DNA from: Streptomyces sp. NBC_00490
Lineage (GTDB): Bacteria; Actinomycetota; Actinomycetes; Streptomycetales; Streptomycetaceae
Direction of reading: 5' to 3'
Length of the DNA: 64,000 nucleotides
Assembly (NCBI RefSeq): GCF_036013645.1
Contig: NZ_CP107869.1
Location: 5,456,001 to 5,520,000 of the forward strand
Shown: piece by piece, positions 51,913 to 60,493 of the stretch
Position numbering within the stretch: position 1 is the stretch's first letter
How the letters are laid out: each line of letters begins with the position of its first letter
The notes under the pieces: model-generated
Told to the model about the DNA's origin: nothing
Databases searched by the model: none
The model's input: only the letters and a program-made list of their open reading frames with translations
Position numbers and translations under genes: made by a program

Positions 51913-52039
51913 GGACAAAGTTGTACAGCAGCCACAGCCCCCCACCAAGAGGCGTCTTACTTCCTGGACGAGGTCCGGTGGGCGCATGGGCGCATGGGCG
52001 AGGCGCCGGCCCCGACAGCGGGCCGGCGCCTCGGAAGAG

Positions 52040-53638
52040 TCAGCGCAGGGTGCCGATGCGTTCCACCCGGTCGCTCACTCCGTTCCGGAGTTCACTCAGG
52101 GTCGTACCGGAAGGAGCCACCGTGGGTGTCGACGACGGCGGCTGGGTCTCGTCGGCGCACCGCGTGCCGCGCTTCGGGACCTTCAGGTCGGCCAGGTAGG
52201 ACGTCACCGCGTCCGTCGCGCACGCGCTGCGCCCGAACGCCGTGTGTCCCTCGGCCTCGAAGGTGAGCAGCCGTCCGTTGTCGAGCTCCCGCGACAGCGC
52301 CACCGCGTCCCGGTAGGGGGTGTCCGGGTCACCGGTCGTGCCGAGGACCAGGATCGGCGCGGAGCCCTCCGCCTCGAAGGGGCCGCCGTAGCGGCTGACC
52401 TGCTCGCCGGGCCACTGGACGCAGGCCGTGGCGTGCTGGTGGTCGTAGGTCGGCGGGCCGAAGGCCATGGCGGGGCCCAGGAGGGGGGCCAGCCGGGCGT
52501 TGGTGGTGACCTCGCGCTTCATACGGGCCGGGCTGTCCGGGTAGTCCTTGTCGACGCACTCGACGACCACGTTCGGGCCGAGGAAGTCGAAGCTGGCCGG
52601 GGACGGCGGCCGCAGCAGGAAGGACGTGTTGTCGCGCAGCTGCGCCTTGCGCATCGCCTCGCCGAGGGCGGGCCAGATGACCTTGCCCTCGTTGATGTTG
52701 AACATCAGGCGGTACACGAGGGTGTAGCCGTTCGCCCGGCCGCCGCTCGCGGTCACGACCGGGTTCGCGTCCAGGTCCGCCTTCAGCTTCTCGAAGGCCG
52801 CGCGCGGGTCGCCGTCGCCGAACCCGCAGGTCGCCTGGTCCGCGGCGCACCAGTCGAGGAAGCGGCTCATCGCGCCGTCCAGGGCGAGGTACTGGGTGCG
52901 GTCGTAGGCGTAGGGCCGGTTCGCGTAGCGCTCGGGGTCGTACGCGCCGTCGAGCACGAGGGCCCGTACCCGCTCCGGGAACAGGGACGCGTAGACCGTG
53001 CCGATGTAGCTGCCGAACGACCGGCCGTAGTAGGTGAGTTGCTCCTCGCCGAGCGCCTGGCGCAGCAGGTCGATGTCCCGGGCGACGTACTCCGTGCCGA
53101 CATACGGCAGCAGGGCCCCCGCGTTGTCCTGGCACGCCTGGTCGAAGGCGGCGGCCTGCTGTACGGCGGGTTCGTAGGCGTCGGGGCCGGGGACGCCCTT
53201 GGCCGCGGTGACGGCGGCCGTGTACGTGGGGTCGTCCCAGCACTGGAGGGCTGAGCTGCGGCCGACGCCGCGCACGTCGTAGCCGAAGACGTCGAAGGAG
53301 TCGCGCAGGTCGGCCGGCAGGTCGGCGTAGTTGTTGCGGACGAAGTCCACGCCGGAGTTGCCCGGGCCGCCGGGCTGCATGAAGAGGGTGCCCTTGTGTT
53401 CGGCCTGGGCAGTGGCCTTCTTGCGGATGACGGCCAGGGTGATGGTGGCGCCGTCCGGGTCGTCGTAGTCGAGCGGCACGGCGGCGTTCGCACACTCGAA
53501 GCCGCCCTGGCAGGCCGCCCAGGCGAGGGTCGGTACCGGGGCCGGAGCGGTCCGGGCGGGTGCCGCCTGGACTGCCCCGGCCCCGGCTATGACGAGCGCG
53601 ATCGCCGCCGCACCGACGGTTTTGAGTGGTCTGAGCAC
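52040..53638 (-). CDS. secreted S33 alpha/beta-hydrolase peptidase (tripeptidyl aminopeptidase type)
   Basis: 532 aa from the GTG at 53638 behind AGGGGGA. The signal peptide cleaves near AVQAAPA. The oxyanion motif FMQPGGPGNSGVDF, nucleophile elbow YGRSFGSYIG (Ser) and C-terminal catalytic His in EAEGHTAFGRSAC are present. A TAP-C-like C-terminal domain carries paired Cys. It resembles the SlpD/SlpE and Tap proteases of Streptomyces, which release N-terminal tripeptides outside the cell. Confidence 0.92.
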   Translation of the reverse strand: MLRPLKTVGAAAIALVIAGAGAVQAAPARTAPAPVPTLAWAACQGGFECANAAVPLDYDDPDGATITLAVIRKKATAQAEHKGTLFMQPGGPGNSGVDFVRNNYADLPADLRDSFDVFGYDVRGVGRSSALQCWDDPTYTAAVTAAKGVPGPDAYEPAVQQAAAFDQACQDNAGALLPYVGTEYVARDIDLLRQALGEEQLTYYGRSFGSYIGTVYASLFPERVRALVLDGAYDPERYANRPYAYDRTQYLALDGAMSRFLDWCAADQATCGFGDGDPRAAFEKLKADLDANPVVTASGGRANGYTLVYRLMFNINEGKVIWPALGEAMRKAQLRDNTSFLLRPPSPASFDFLGPNVVVECVDKDYPDSPARMKREVTTNARLAPLLGPAMAFGPPTYDHQHATACVQWPGEQVSRYGGPFEAEGSAPILVLGTTGDPDTPYRDAVALSRELDNGRLLTFEAEGHTAFGRSACATDAVTSYLADLKVPKRGTRCADETQPPSSTPTVAPSGTTLSELRNGVSDRVERIGTLR

Positions 53639-53786
53639 GGTGTGTCCCCCTGTAGCTGATGTGGCACCAAGAACCCGTGGATGAAGAGGAGTTCGAGGGG
53701 CCTCCCGTTCCACAGGGAACGCACAGGTGTTTCCGGGATGTCTCCACGGTGTTCGTCCATGTGAACAGAAATCAGCTACCGGACTA

Positions 53787-53816
53787 TTGACGTGCTCAGG
53801 CCAGCACTCCTACCTT
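53787..53816 (+). promoter_or_regulatory. pectate lyase promoter
   Basis: TTGACG, an 18-bp spacer and TACCTT, close to the vegetative consensus. Predicted transcription would start about 53823, inside the palindrome listed next, giving an 85-nt leader. Confidence 0.6.
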
Positions 53817-53821
53817 CCGGG

Positions 53822-53835
53822 GGAAAGCGCTTTCC
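53822..53835. promoter_or_regulatory. LacI-family operator-like palindrome
   Basis: Perfect ggaaagcgctttcc with the central GCGC typical of LacI/CebR-type regulators, right at the predicted transcription start of the pectate lyase gene. Repression without a pectin-derived sugar is inferred. The regulator is not encoded nearby. Confidence 0.65.
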
Positions 53836-53907
53836 AAGTCTTGTCTCAGACTCACCCGCTCCACCCCTCTGGCACGACCCGCACCGTCCTGGAGATGGAG
53901 ATCCACG

Positions 53908-55479
53908 ATGCACCTGAGAACCGCAATAGCCTGCGCCGCCCTCCTCGGCGGCACCTTCGTCGCCCTGTCCGGCCCCACCGCGCAGGCCGCCACCGCCCGC
54001 TACGAGGCCGAGACGTCCCCGGCCGTCTGCACCGGCGCCATCGAATCCGACTGGACCGGCTACTCCGGCAGCGGCTTCTGCAACGCCACGAACGCCACCA
54101 GCGGCTATGCCCAGTTCACCGTCACCTCGTCCGCGGCCGGCACGGCGACCGTGGCCGTCCGCTTCGCCAACGGCACCACCACCGCCCGACCGGCGAACAT
54201 CATCGTGAACGGCACGACGGTCAGCACGGCCTCCTTCGAGGGCACGGGCACCTGGACGGGCTGGACCACCAAGACCCTGACCGTGCCGGTCAATTCGGGC
54301 AGCAACACCATCCGGCTCTCCCCGACCACCGCCACCGGCCTGCCCAACGTCGACTACCTCGAGGCCACGACGCCCGACGGCGGCACCACGCCTCCCGCGA
54401 GCGGCGCGCTCTACGTCTCGCCCAGCGGCACCGCCGGCGCGGCCGGCACGATCGACGCCCCGACCACCCTCGCCTCGGCGATCGGCAAGGTGTCCTCGGG
54501 CGGCACGATCTACCTGCGCGGAGGGACGTACAACCACTCCACGACGGTCACCATCCCGGCCGGCAGCAACGGCACCTCGTCCGCCCGGACCACCCTCGCC
54601 GCCTACGCGGGTGAGACCCCCGTCCTCAACTTCTCGGCGCAGACCGAGGCCTCGTCCAACCGCGGGCTCCAGCTGAACGCCAGCTACTGGCACATCAAGG
54701 GCCTCGTCGTCGAGCGCGCCGGTGACAACGGGATCTACGTCGGCGGCAGCAACAACGTCATCGAGCGCACGGTGACCCGCTACAACCGTGACACCGGGCT
54801 CCAGCTCGGACGGATGGCCTCCACCACCCCCAACAGCGAGTGGCCGGCCAACAACCTGATCCTCAGCGCCGAGTCGCACGACAACGCCGACTCCGACGGC
54901 GAGGACGCCGACGGCTTCGCCGCGAAGCTGACGACCGGCAGCGGCAACGTCTTCCGGTACGCCGTCTCCCACAACAACATCGACGACGGCTGGGACCTCT
55001 ACACCAAGACCGACACCGGTGCCATCGGCCCGGTGACCATCGAGGACTCCCTCGCCTACGACAACGGCACCCTCAGCGACGGCACCACGGCCGGCAACGG
55101 CGACCGCAACGGCTACAAGCTCGGCGGCGACGGCATCGCGGTCAACCACGTCGTGAAGCGCAGCATCGCCTTCGAGAACGGCAAGCACGGGTTCACCTTC
55201 AACAGCAACCCGGGCACGATGACGATCTCGAACAACCTGAGCATCGCCAACACCGAGCGCAACTTCAACTTCGACGGCGGCACCTCGGTGTTCCGCAACA
55301 ACACCTCCTGCAACAGCGGATCGTCCGACCGGTACGTCGGTGACGCCGACAGCTCCAACCAGTTCTGGTCCGGCACCAACGGCTCCCGCTGCTCCGCCTA
55401 CAACGGCGCCCTGGGCTGGTCCTTCGCCTCGAACGGCACGCTCGTCGTGACGATCGGCGGCACGAAGGTCACGCTGTAA
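53908..55479 (+). CDS. secreted CBM35-linked pectate lyase (parallel beta-helix)
   Basis: 523 aa. The signal peptide cleaves near TAQAATA. An N-terminal CBM35/CBM6-like beta-sandwich (YEAETSPAV to VDYLEAT, about 30-150), a Gly/Thr/Pro linker, and a right-handed beta-helix lyase domain (about 165-523) follow. GGTIYLRGGTYNHSTTV, GLVVERAGDNGIYVGGSNNV, SHDNADSDGEDADGFAAKLT with Asp-rich calcium sites, and HNNIDDGWDLYTKTDTG fit polysaccharide lyase family 9. It breaks polygalacturonate in plant debris. Confidence 0.9.
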   Translation: MHLRTAIACAALLGGTFVALSGPTAQAATARYEAETSPAVCTGAIESDWTGYSGSGFCNATNATSGYAQFTVTSSAAGTATVAVRFANGTTTARPANIIVNGTTVSTASFEGTGTWTGWTTKTLTVPVNSGSNTIRLSPTTATGLPNVDYLEATTPDGGTTPPASGALYVSPSGTAGAAGTIDAPTTLASAIGKVSSGGTIYLRGGTYNHSTTVTIPAGSNGTSSARTTLAAYAGETPVLNFSAQTEASSNRGLQLNASYWHIKGLVVERAGDNGIYVGGSNNVIERTVTRYNRDTGLQLGRMASTTPNSEWPANNLILSAESHDNADSDGEDADGFAAKLTTGSGNVFRYAVSHNNIDDGWDLYTKTDTGAIGPVTIEDSLAYDNGTLSDGTTAGNGDRNGYKLGGDGIAVNHVVKRSIAFENGKHGFTFNSNPGTMTISNNLSIANTERNFNFDGGTSVFRNNTSCNSGSSDRYVGDADSSNQFWSGTNGSRCSAYNGALGWSFASNGTLVVTIGGTKVTL

Positions 55480-55496
55480 CGCCACGTTCCGCGTGT

Positions 55497-55523
55497 AAGG
55501 CCCGGGTCCCCGACCCGGGCCTT
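55497..55523 (+). terminator. pectate lyase terminator
   Basis: Perfect 12-bp stem (aaggcccgggtc/gacccgggcctt) with a CCC loop, 17 bp after the pectate lyase stop, separating it from trpF. Confidence 0.8.
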
Positions 55524-55551
55524 CCGCGCGCCATACGGCAGTCTGGGACCC

Positions 55552-56175
55552 GTGAGCGAGAACTCCAGGGAAACCCTGTTCATCAAGATCTGCGGACTGC
55601 AGACCGAGCGGGACGTCGACACGGCCGTCGAGGCCGGCGCCGACGCCATCGGCTTCGTCTTCTCCCGGAGCCCGCGCCGCGTCGACGCCGCCACGGCCGC
55701 CCGGCTCGGCCGCCGGGTGCCCGAGCACGTCCTGACGGTCGGCGTCTTCCGGGAGGAGCCCCTGGACTTCGTACGCGCCATGGCCGACGAGTCCGGCCTC
55801 GGGGCCGTCCAGCTGCACGGCCCCGAGGACCACGCGTACTACGCCGCCCTCGCCACCGGCGACTGGACCCTGATCCGCGCCGCGGCCTTCGGCGACTCCG
55901 TGCCCCGCGTCGGTGAGTACGGCGAGGACATGCTCCTGCTCGACGCCCCCGTCCCCGGCTCCGGCATCGCCTGGGACTGGTCCAGCAAGCCCCTCGCCGC
56001 CCCCGGCGAGAAGTGGCTCCTCGCCGGCGGACTCACCCCCGACAACGTCCGGGTGGCCGTCGAGGCGACCAGCCCCTGGGGCGTCGACGTCTCCAGCGGA
56101 GTGGAACACGCCCGCGGCGTAAAGGACCCCGCCCTGATCACAGCCTTCATCAAGTCAGCCCGCCCCCCGGCCTGA
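55552..56175 (+). CDS. trpF: phosphoribosylanthranilate isomerase
   Basis: 207 aa from the GTG behind GGGACCC. The TrpF barrel motifs are complete: IKICGLQTERDV (Cys general base), GFVFSRSPRRV, VGVFREEPLDFV, AVQLHGPEDH, MLLLDAPVPGSGIAWDW (Asp general acid), LAGGLTPDNV and GVDVSSGVEH. It converts phosphoribosylanthranilate to CdRP in tryptophan synthesis. Streptomyces usually lack trpF and use bifunctional PriA, so a dedicated copy outside a trp cluster is unusual. Confidence 0.92.
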   Translation: MSENSRETLFIKICGLQTERDVDTAVEAGADAIGFVFSRSPRRVDAATAARLGRRVPEHVLTVGVFREEPLDFVRAMADESGLGAVQLHGPEDHAYYAALATGDWTLIRAAAFGDSVPRVGEYGEDMLLLDAPVPGSGIAWDWSSKPLAAPGEKWLLAGGLTPDNVRVAVEATSPWGVDVSSGVEHARGVKDPALITAFIKSARPPA

Positions 56176-56182
56176 CGGCAGG

Positions 56183-56455
56183 CCCCGGCGACGTCGACGG
56201 CCCCGACCGCTGGTCCCGGGGACCGAGAGGCCTCGCGCGGACGCGCCTCCCGGCCAACCCGCCGGGCTGAGGCGGCGGGGGCCGGATTCCGGGCGGCCTC
56301 GGTGACGTCGGCGGCTCCGACCGCTGCCTCGGGGACCGAGAGGCCTCGTGTGGCCGCGCCTCCCGGCCCGCCCGCCGGGCTGACGCGGCAGGAGCCGGAT
56401 TCCGGGCGCCCTCGGTGACGTCGGTGGCTCTGACCGCTGCCCCGGGGACTGACGT
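56183..56455. repeat. imperfect 114-bp tandem repeat, about 2.4 copies
   Basis: Each unit contains gacgtcg at 56190, 56304 and 56417, followed by gaccgct, gaccgagaggcctcg, cgcctcccggcc and ggattccgggc. The repeat fills most of the 350 bp between the trpF end and the convergent MarR gene. I see no gene. Function is unknown. Confidence 0.75.
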
Positions 56456-56525
56456 GTCAGGTATTTCTTGTCGGGTGTGGCAGCTGCCGCACCCGCGACC
56501 CGCAGCGGTTCGGGTGGCGTTGGTG

Positions 56526-57020
56526 TCAGGGCAGGCGGGGGAGGGTGTCCCGGGCCGCGTGGCTCAGGATGCGCAGGTCCTCCGCGAAGCGGTCGCGGTC
56601 CTCGGCCGGGAGAGGGGCCACGAAATAGCGGCGGATGTTCTCCACGTGCACCCGCGCGGCGGCGACCGTGGTCTCCTCGCCCCGGGGCGTCAGCCGCACC
56701 AGACGCCCGCGCCGGTCACCGGGATCCTCGGCCCGCTCGACCAGACCCGCCGCCTCCATACGGTCCACCAGCCGCGTGGCGCCGCCGGTCGTCAGCACCT
56801 GCTCCTGCGCGATGGCCCGCATCGAGAGCCCCGGCTCGCCCGCCCGGCCCAGGATGAGCAGCACCTCGAACATGAGGTGGCTGATACCGCACTCCACCTC
56901 CAGGGCCCGCCCCAGGATGTACTCCAGCCGGTTCGCCGCGCCCTGAAGCCGCCCGAAGGCGAGCACCAGCTCATCGCCCGCGGCCTCCTTCGCCGTCGAG
57001 ATCTCCACCCGCTCGTCCAC
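56526..57020 (-). CDS. MarR-family transcriptional regulator
   Basis: 164 aa. A winged helix with FEVLLILGRAGEPGLSMRAI, VLTTGGATRLVDRMEAAGLV and the wing DPGDRRGRLVRLTPRGEE, flanked by dimerisation helices. It lies 43 bp downstream of the amidohydrolase gene on the same strand, so it is likely its regulator. The ligand is unknown. Confidence 0.93.
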   Translation of the reverse strand: MDERVEISTAKEAAGDELVLAFGRLQGAANRLEYILGRALEVECGISHLMFEVLLILGRAGEPGLSMRAIAQEQVLTTGGATRLVDRMEAAGLVERAEDPGDRRGRLVRLTPRGEETTVAAARVHVENIRRYFVAPLPAEDRDRFAEDLRILSHAARDTLPRLP

Positions 57021-57063
57021 GGCTCAGCCGCCCCTCTCCTCGTCCCTGCCGGTGCACCCCTGA

Positions 57064-57987
57064 TCATGCCGTGCCGGTCAGCCCGAACAACCCCGCCGCG
57101 TTGTCGTGGCACACCCGCCGCAGCCACGCCTCCCCGAGCCCCAGCCGCTCCAGGGCGTGCAGCTGGTGCAGATACGGATAGGGGATGTTGGGGAAGTCGG
57201 TGCCGAGCAGGATGCGGTCGCCGAGGTCGGTCAGGCGGGGCAGGGCCCGGCGGGGGAACGGGATGAAGTCCTCCGTGAAGTCGGTGAACGCCATCGTCGT
57301 GTCCAGCCGCACCTCCCCGTACCGCTCCGCGAGCCCGAGGAAGTCCTCGTACTCGGGCATCCCCATGTGCGCGACGATCAGCCGCAGCCGAGGGTGGCGC
57401 CCCAACACCCGGGCGACCGGCTCGGGCCCGGTGTGCTTGCCGGGCGCCGGACCGGAGCCGCAGTGGATGACGACGGGGACCCCGGCCTCCGCCAGCAACC
57501 CCCAGGCTCCGTCGAGGAGTTCGTCGGCCGGGTCGTACGCCCCCACCTGCACATGGGCCTTGAAGACCCGCGCGCCCGCCTCGACGGCCTCGCGGACGTA
57601 GGCCTCGGTGTCCGGCTCGGGAAAGAGCGTGGCGGTGTGCAGACAGTCGGGCGTGCGGCGGGCGAAGTCGGCGGCCCAGTCGTTCAGCCACCGGGCCATG
57701 CCCGGCTTGTGCGGGTAGAGCATCGAGGTGAAGGCCCGTACGCCGAACTCCCGCAGCAGCTCCGCCCGTTCCGCCTCCTCCTGCCGGTAGGTGATCGGCC
57801 ACTCCAGGCCGCCGGTCAGCGGTCCGAGCGCGTCGAAGTACTCCCAGACCTTGCGCAGGACCCGCTCGGGCATGAAGTGCGTATGCACGTCGATCAGCCC
57901 GGGAAGCCCCAACCGCCCCCAGAAGCGGCGCACCTCGCCGGCTTCCTCGCCCGAAGACACCTCGCTCATGTCCGCCTGATCGCTCAT
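57064..57987 (-). CDS. amidohydrolase 2-type metal hydrolase/decarboxylase
   Basis: 307 aa from the ATG at 57987; a second ATG at 57969 is also possible. TIM-barrel motifs of the amidohydrolase-2 family: PGLIDVHTHFMPERV, VPVVIHCGSGPAPG, LRLIVAHMGMPEYEDFL and RILLGTDFPNIPYP with the metal-binding Asp. Members include decarboxylases of the ACMSD type. The substrate is unknown; it is co-directional with MarR. Confidence 0.9.
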   Translation of the reverse strand: MSDQADMSEVSSGEEAGEVRRFWGRLGLPGLIDVHTHFMPERVLRKVWEYFDALGPLTGGLEWPITYRQEEAERAELLREFGVRAFTSMLYPHKPGMARWLNDWAADFARRTPDCLHTATLFPEPDTEAYVREAVEAGARVFKAHVQVGAYDPADELLDGAWGLLAEAGVPVVIHCGSGPAPGKHTGPEPVARVLGRHPRLRLIVAHMGMPEYEDFLGLAERYGEVRLDTTMAFTDFTEDFIPFPRRALPRLTDLGDRILLGTDFPNIPYPYLHQLHALERLGLGEAWLRRVCHDNAAGLFGLTGTA

Positions 57988-58183
57988 GCCCCCACGATCG
58001 CCTCTGACGACGCCGCACGTCCAACAGCGCGGCGCCCCTTCCCGCGGCCGGGCTCCGGCACGGCGGCGGGCGTAGGCTCGAAGGCACCGAGGGCTCTTCG
58101 CGCGCCGGCTCCGCTCCGGTGCCGTTCTCGGCGAACGACGATGCCGGGCCGGCCACCGTCGGACCCGGGGCAGGGTTCGCCTC

Positions 58184-59509
58184 ATGACCTCGAACAGCCC
58201 CGACCGCCCGGCGACCGCCCACCCCGGGACCCCGGTCCGGGGCCGACCGCATCCACCGCGGCACCGCCAGGGACCCTCCCCCGAGGAGGGCGAACTCCTC
58301 CGCCCGCTGAGCCGCCGCCAGATCGCCGACCGCATGACCGAACTCGGCGAGCTGTACACACAGACCACACCGACCGGACGACGCAAACCGCACACCACGA
58401 ACCGCTCGGACCCCTGGGACACATCGCCCCGCCGCTCGGCCTCTCCGGACGGCTCGGCCCCGGACCACTCGGCCCCTTCGGGCGTCTCGGCCTCGGCGCG
58501 CTCGGCCGCCGGCCGCTCGGCCCCTCCGGACGGTTCGGCCCCGGGCGTCTCGGCCTCGGCGCGCTCGGCCGCCGGTCGCTCGGCTCCTTCGGGCGGTTCG
58601 GCCCCGGGCGTCTCGGCCTCGCATCGCTCGGCCCCCGGTCGCTCGGCCCCTCCGGACGGCTCGGCCTCGGCGCGCTCGGCCGCCGGTCGCTCGGCTCCTT
58701 CGGGCGGTTCGGCCCCGGACCGCTCTGCCCCCGGTCGCTCGGCTCCTCCGGGCGGTCCAGCCCCGGACCGGGGCGGTTCGGCCCCGGCCCGCTCGGCCCC
58801 CGGTCGCTCGGCTCCTTCGGGCGTCTCGGCCTCGGCGCGCTCGGTCCTCGGTCGCTCGGCTCCTTCGGGCGGTCCAGCCCCGGATCGCTCGGCAGCCTCG
58901 GACGGCTCGATTCGCTCAGACGGTTCGATCCGCTCGGCGGCGCCCACGGCCTCGTCGCCCCCTTCTGCCGGCGAGGCCCTCCCGTCGTCCTCGGGCCGAT
59001 CTTCCTTCCCGGACCCGGCAGCCGTCCTCGCCCCCTCCGCCCAGGCCAGGTCCGCCGACTTTCTCCGGCGGCTCGCGGAGCACATGCGGCGGCCCGGGTT
59101 CGAGCTGCTGGTGGCGGAGACCACCCGCCCCTCGGGCGCCACCGTCCTCACGGCCTGCGCCTACGGCTTCCCCGTACTCGGCGACGACACCTGGTGGCAG
59201 GAGCTCGACGGACACCTCCCCGCGGACCTGCCGGACCTCGCCGCCCCCGGAGGCCTGTTCGTGATCGGCGACATCCTGGTCGAGCGGCGCGTGCGCACCC
59301 AGGACCAGAGCCGCGAGTGGAACCTCGCCCGGCGCCTGCAGAGACGGCTGCTGAGCGATCACACCGCGGCGGTCGGCGTCACGCTCGTCGACCGCGGCGA
59401 CACGGACACGGTCGAGGCACTGCTGTCCTGGGGCTGGCGCTGTCTGCCCACGGCCGGGATCCCAGGGGCGCCCCGACCGGCCGACCGCCGGCTCCTGGTG
59501 CTCCGCTGA
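58184..59509 (+). CDS. low-complexity Ser/Ala/Pro/Gly-rich protein with conserved C-terminal domain
   Basis: 441 aa. N-terminal 60 residues contain LRPLSRRQIADRMTELGELY. Residues about 85-260 are a degenerate repeat of SAPSGGSAPG/SASARSAAGR type, predicted disordered. Residues about 285-441 form a compact alpha/beta domain (SADFLRRLAEHMRRPGFELL, TACAYGFPVLGDDTWWQEL, GLFVIGDILVERRVR, VEALLSWGWRC) that could be GNAT-like, though no CoA motif is clear. Repeats make all frames open here, but this one has the conserved ends. Function is unknown. Confidence 0.72.
   Translation: MTSNSPDRPATAHPGTPVRGRPHPPRHRQGPSPEEGELLRPLSRRQIADRMTELGELYTQTTPTGRRKPHTTNRSDPWDTSPRRSASPDGSAPDHSAPSGVSASARSAAGRSAPPDGSAPGVSASARSAAGRSAPSGGSAPGVSASHRSAPGRSAPPDGSASARSAAGRSAPSGGSAPDRSAPGRSAPPGGPAPDRGGSAPARSAPGRSAPSGVSASARSVLGRSAPSGGPAPDRSAASDGSIRSDGSIRSAAPTASSPPSAGEALPSSSGRSSFPDPAAVLAPSAQARSADFLRRLAEHMRRPGFELLVAETTRPSGATVLTACAYGFPVLGDDTWWQELDGHLPADLPDLAAPGGLFVIGDILVERRVRTQDQSREWNLARRLQRRLLSDHTAAVGVTLVDRGDTDTVEALLSWGWRCLPTAGIPGAPRPADRRLLVLR
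58435..58930 (+). repeat. degenerate 12-21-bp coding repeats
   Basis: The element gctcggcccc/gctcggctcc recurs about every 12-21 bp for some 480 bp, keeping several reading frames open on both strands. It codes the disordered middle of the protein at 58184. Length is likely to vary between strains. Confidence 0.75.
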
Positions 59510-59567
59510 CACGAATTCTGCGCTCGTCACAGCAGGATTTCGACGAAGCTGACTAGAATTCCGCTAC

Positions 59568-59581
59568 GGGAACCAGTTCCC
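59568..59581. promoter_or_regulatory. inverted repeat at the MerR promoter
   Basis: gggaac-CA-gttccc, 40 bp before the MerR ATG and 9 bp after a good -10 (TAGAAT, 59554-59559). Probable autoregulatory site; inference from position. Confidence 0.4.
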
Positions 59582-59620
59582 CCGAGCGGGCCGTGACAGG
59601 CGGTCCGCGGGAAGGCACAC

Positions 59621-59941
59621 ATGCTCTCGGAAGACCGGTCGCACGCCGTCGACCGGCTCGACGACGACCACCACCCCGCGTACACCATGGGCCGCGCCGC
59701 GGAGGTCATCGGCGCCGGCCCCGGGTTCCTCAGGGCGCTCGGCGAGGCCGGACTCATCGCGCCGATACGGTCGGAGGGGGGCCATCGCCGCTACTCGCGC
59801 CACCAGCTGCGCCTCGCCGCACGCGCCCGCGACCTGGTCGACCAGGGCACCCCGGTCGAGGCGGTCTGCCGGATCATCGGCCTCGAGGACCAGCTGGCCG
59901 ACGCGCTGCGCACCAATGAGAAACTGCGCCGCGGCGAGTGA
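59621..59941 (+). CDS. MerR-family small transcriptional regulator
   Basis: 106 aa. The MerR-type HTH (YTMGRAAEVIGAGPGFLRAL, followed by EGGHRRYSRHQLRL) covers about residues 20-90. There is almost no effector domain, as in the short WhiJ/TerR-like MerR proteins of Streptomyces. It lies 250 bp upstream of the cold-shock gene. The target is unknown. Confidence 0.88.
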   Translation: MLSEDRSHAVDRLDDDHHPAYTMGRAAEVIGAGPGFLRALGEAGLIAPIRSEGGHRRYSRHQLRLAARARDLVDQGTPVEAVCRIIGLEDQLADALRTNEKLRRGE

Positions 59942-60033
59942 ATATCTCACTGCGCCGGAGTAGAAATCCGACCGGTCAGGAAAAAGTACTTTCGGGGGCG
60001 CCGACAGTTTTTCCGCCGACGGCCCGCTTATTC

Positions 60034-60061
60034 TTGTCGTCGATTTCGTCCGTGCTAGGCT
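60034..60061 (+). promoter_or_regulatory. promoter of the cold-shock gene
   Basis: TTGTCG, a 16-bp spacer and TAGGCT. It would give a leader of about 125 nt before the cspA-type ATG, the length expected for cold-shock mRNAs whose 5' UTR controls translation. The UTR has a ttgccattc direct repeat. Confidence 0.5.
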
Positions 60062-60191
60062 GAATATCAGTTGCAGTTGTGGTTGCCATTCTTGCCATTC
60101 ATGCCGGTTTTCCCGGGGCAGGTGATCATCGACAGCGATGAGGGAGCTCGCGAGGTGCGGGTTCCAGCACTGCCTAAGTAGGAGAAAACAC

Positions 60192-60395
60192 ATGGCCACC
60201 GGCACTGTGAAGTGGTTCAACGCGGAAAAGGGCTTCGGCTTCATCGAGCAGGAGGGTGGAGGCCCCGACGTCTTCGCTCACTACTCGAACATCGCCACCC
60301 AGGGCTTCCGCGAGCTTCAGGAAGGCCAGAAGGTGACTTTCGACGTCACGCAGGGCCAGAAGGGCCCGCAGGCGGAGAACATCGTCCCCGCCTGA
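60192..60395 (+). CDS. cold-shock protein
   Basis: 67 aa OB-fold protein from the ATG behind GGAGAAAACA. RNP1 KGFGFIEQ and RNP2 VFAHYSNI are present, and the [10 protein letters not shown] start is canonical. It binds single-stranded RNA as a chaperone. Streptomyces have several paralogues (scoF/csp), so no specific symbol is given. Confidence 0.96.
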   Translation: MATGTVKWFNAEKGFGFIEQEGGGPDVFAHYSNIATQGFRELQEGQKVTFDVTQGQKGPQAENIVPA

Positions 60396-60407
60396 CACAC
60401 GGCTGAG

Positions 60408-60438
60408 CAGGGGCCCGCACCTTGGGTGCGGGCCCCTG
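60408..60438 (+). terminator. cold-shock gene terminator
   Basis: Perfect 14-bp stem (caggggcccgcacc/ggtgcgggcccctg) with a TTG loop, 13 bp after the stop. Confidence 0.85.
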
Positions 60439-60493
60439 TCCGTTTCTCCGGCCCCGTTCGCACGCCGGATCCGCCCTGACCTGGTGAGGCACC

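Noticed and set aside
53776..56109. 777-aa minus-strand frame over pectate lyase and trpF
   Set aside because: Gly/Val/Ala shadow sequence; spans two well-supported plus-strand genes and a terminator.
57106..59556. 816-aa plus-strand and 695-aa minus-strand frames
   Set aside because: Long because of the GC repeats at 58.4-58.9 kb and high GC; the amidohydrolase and the 441-aa protein explain the conserved parts.
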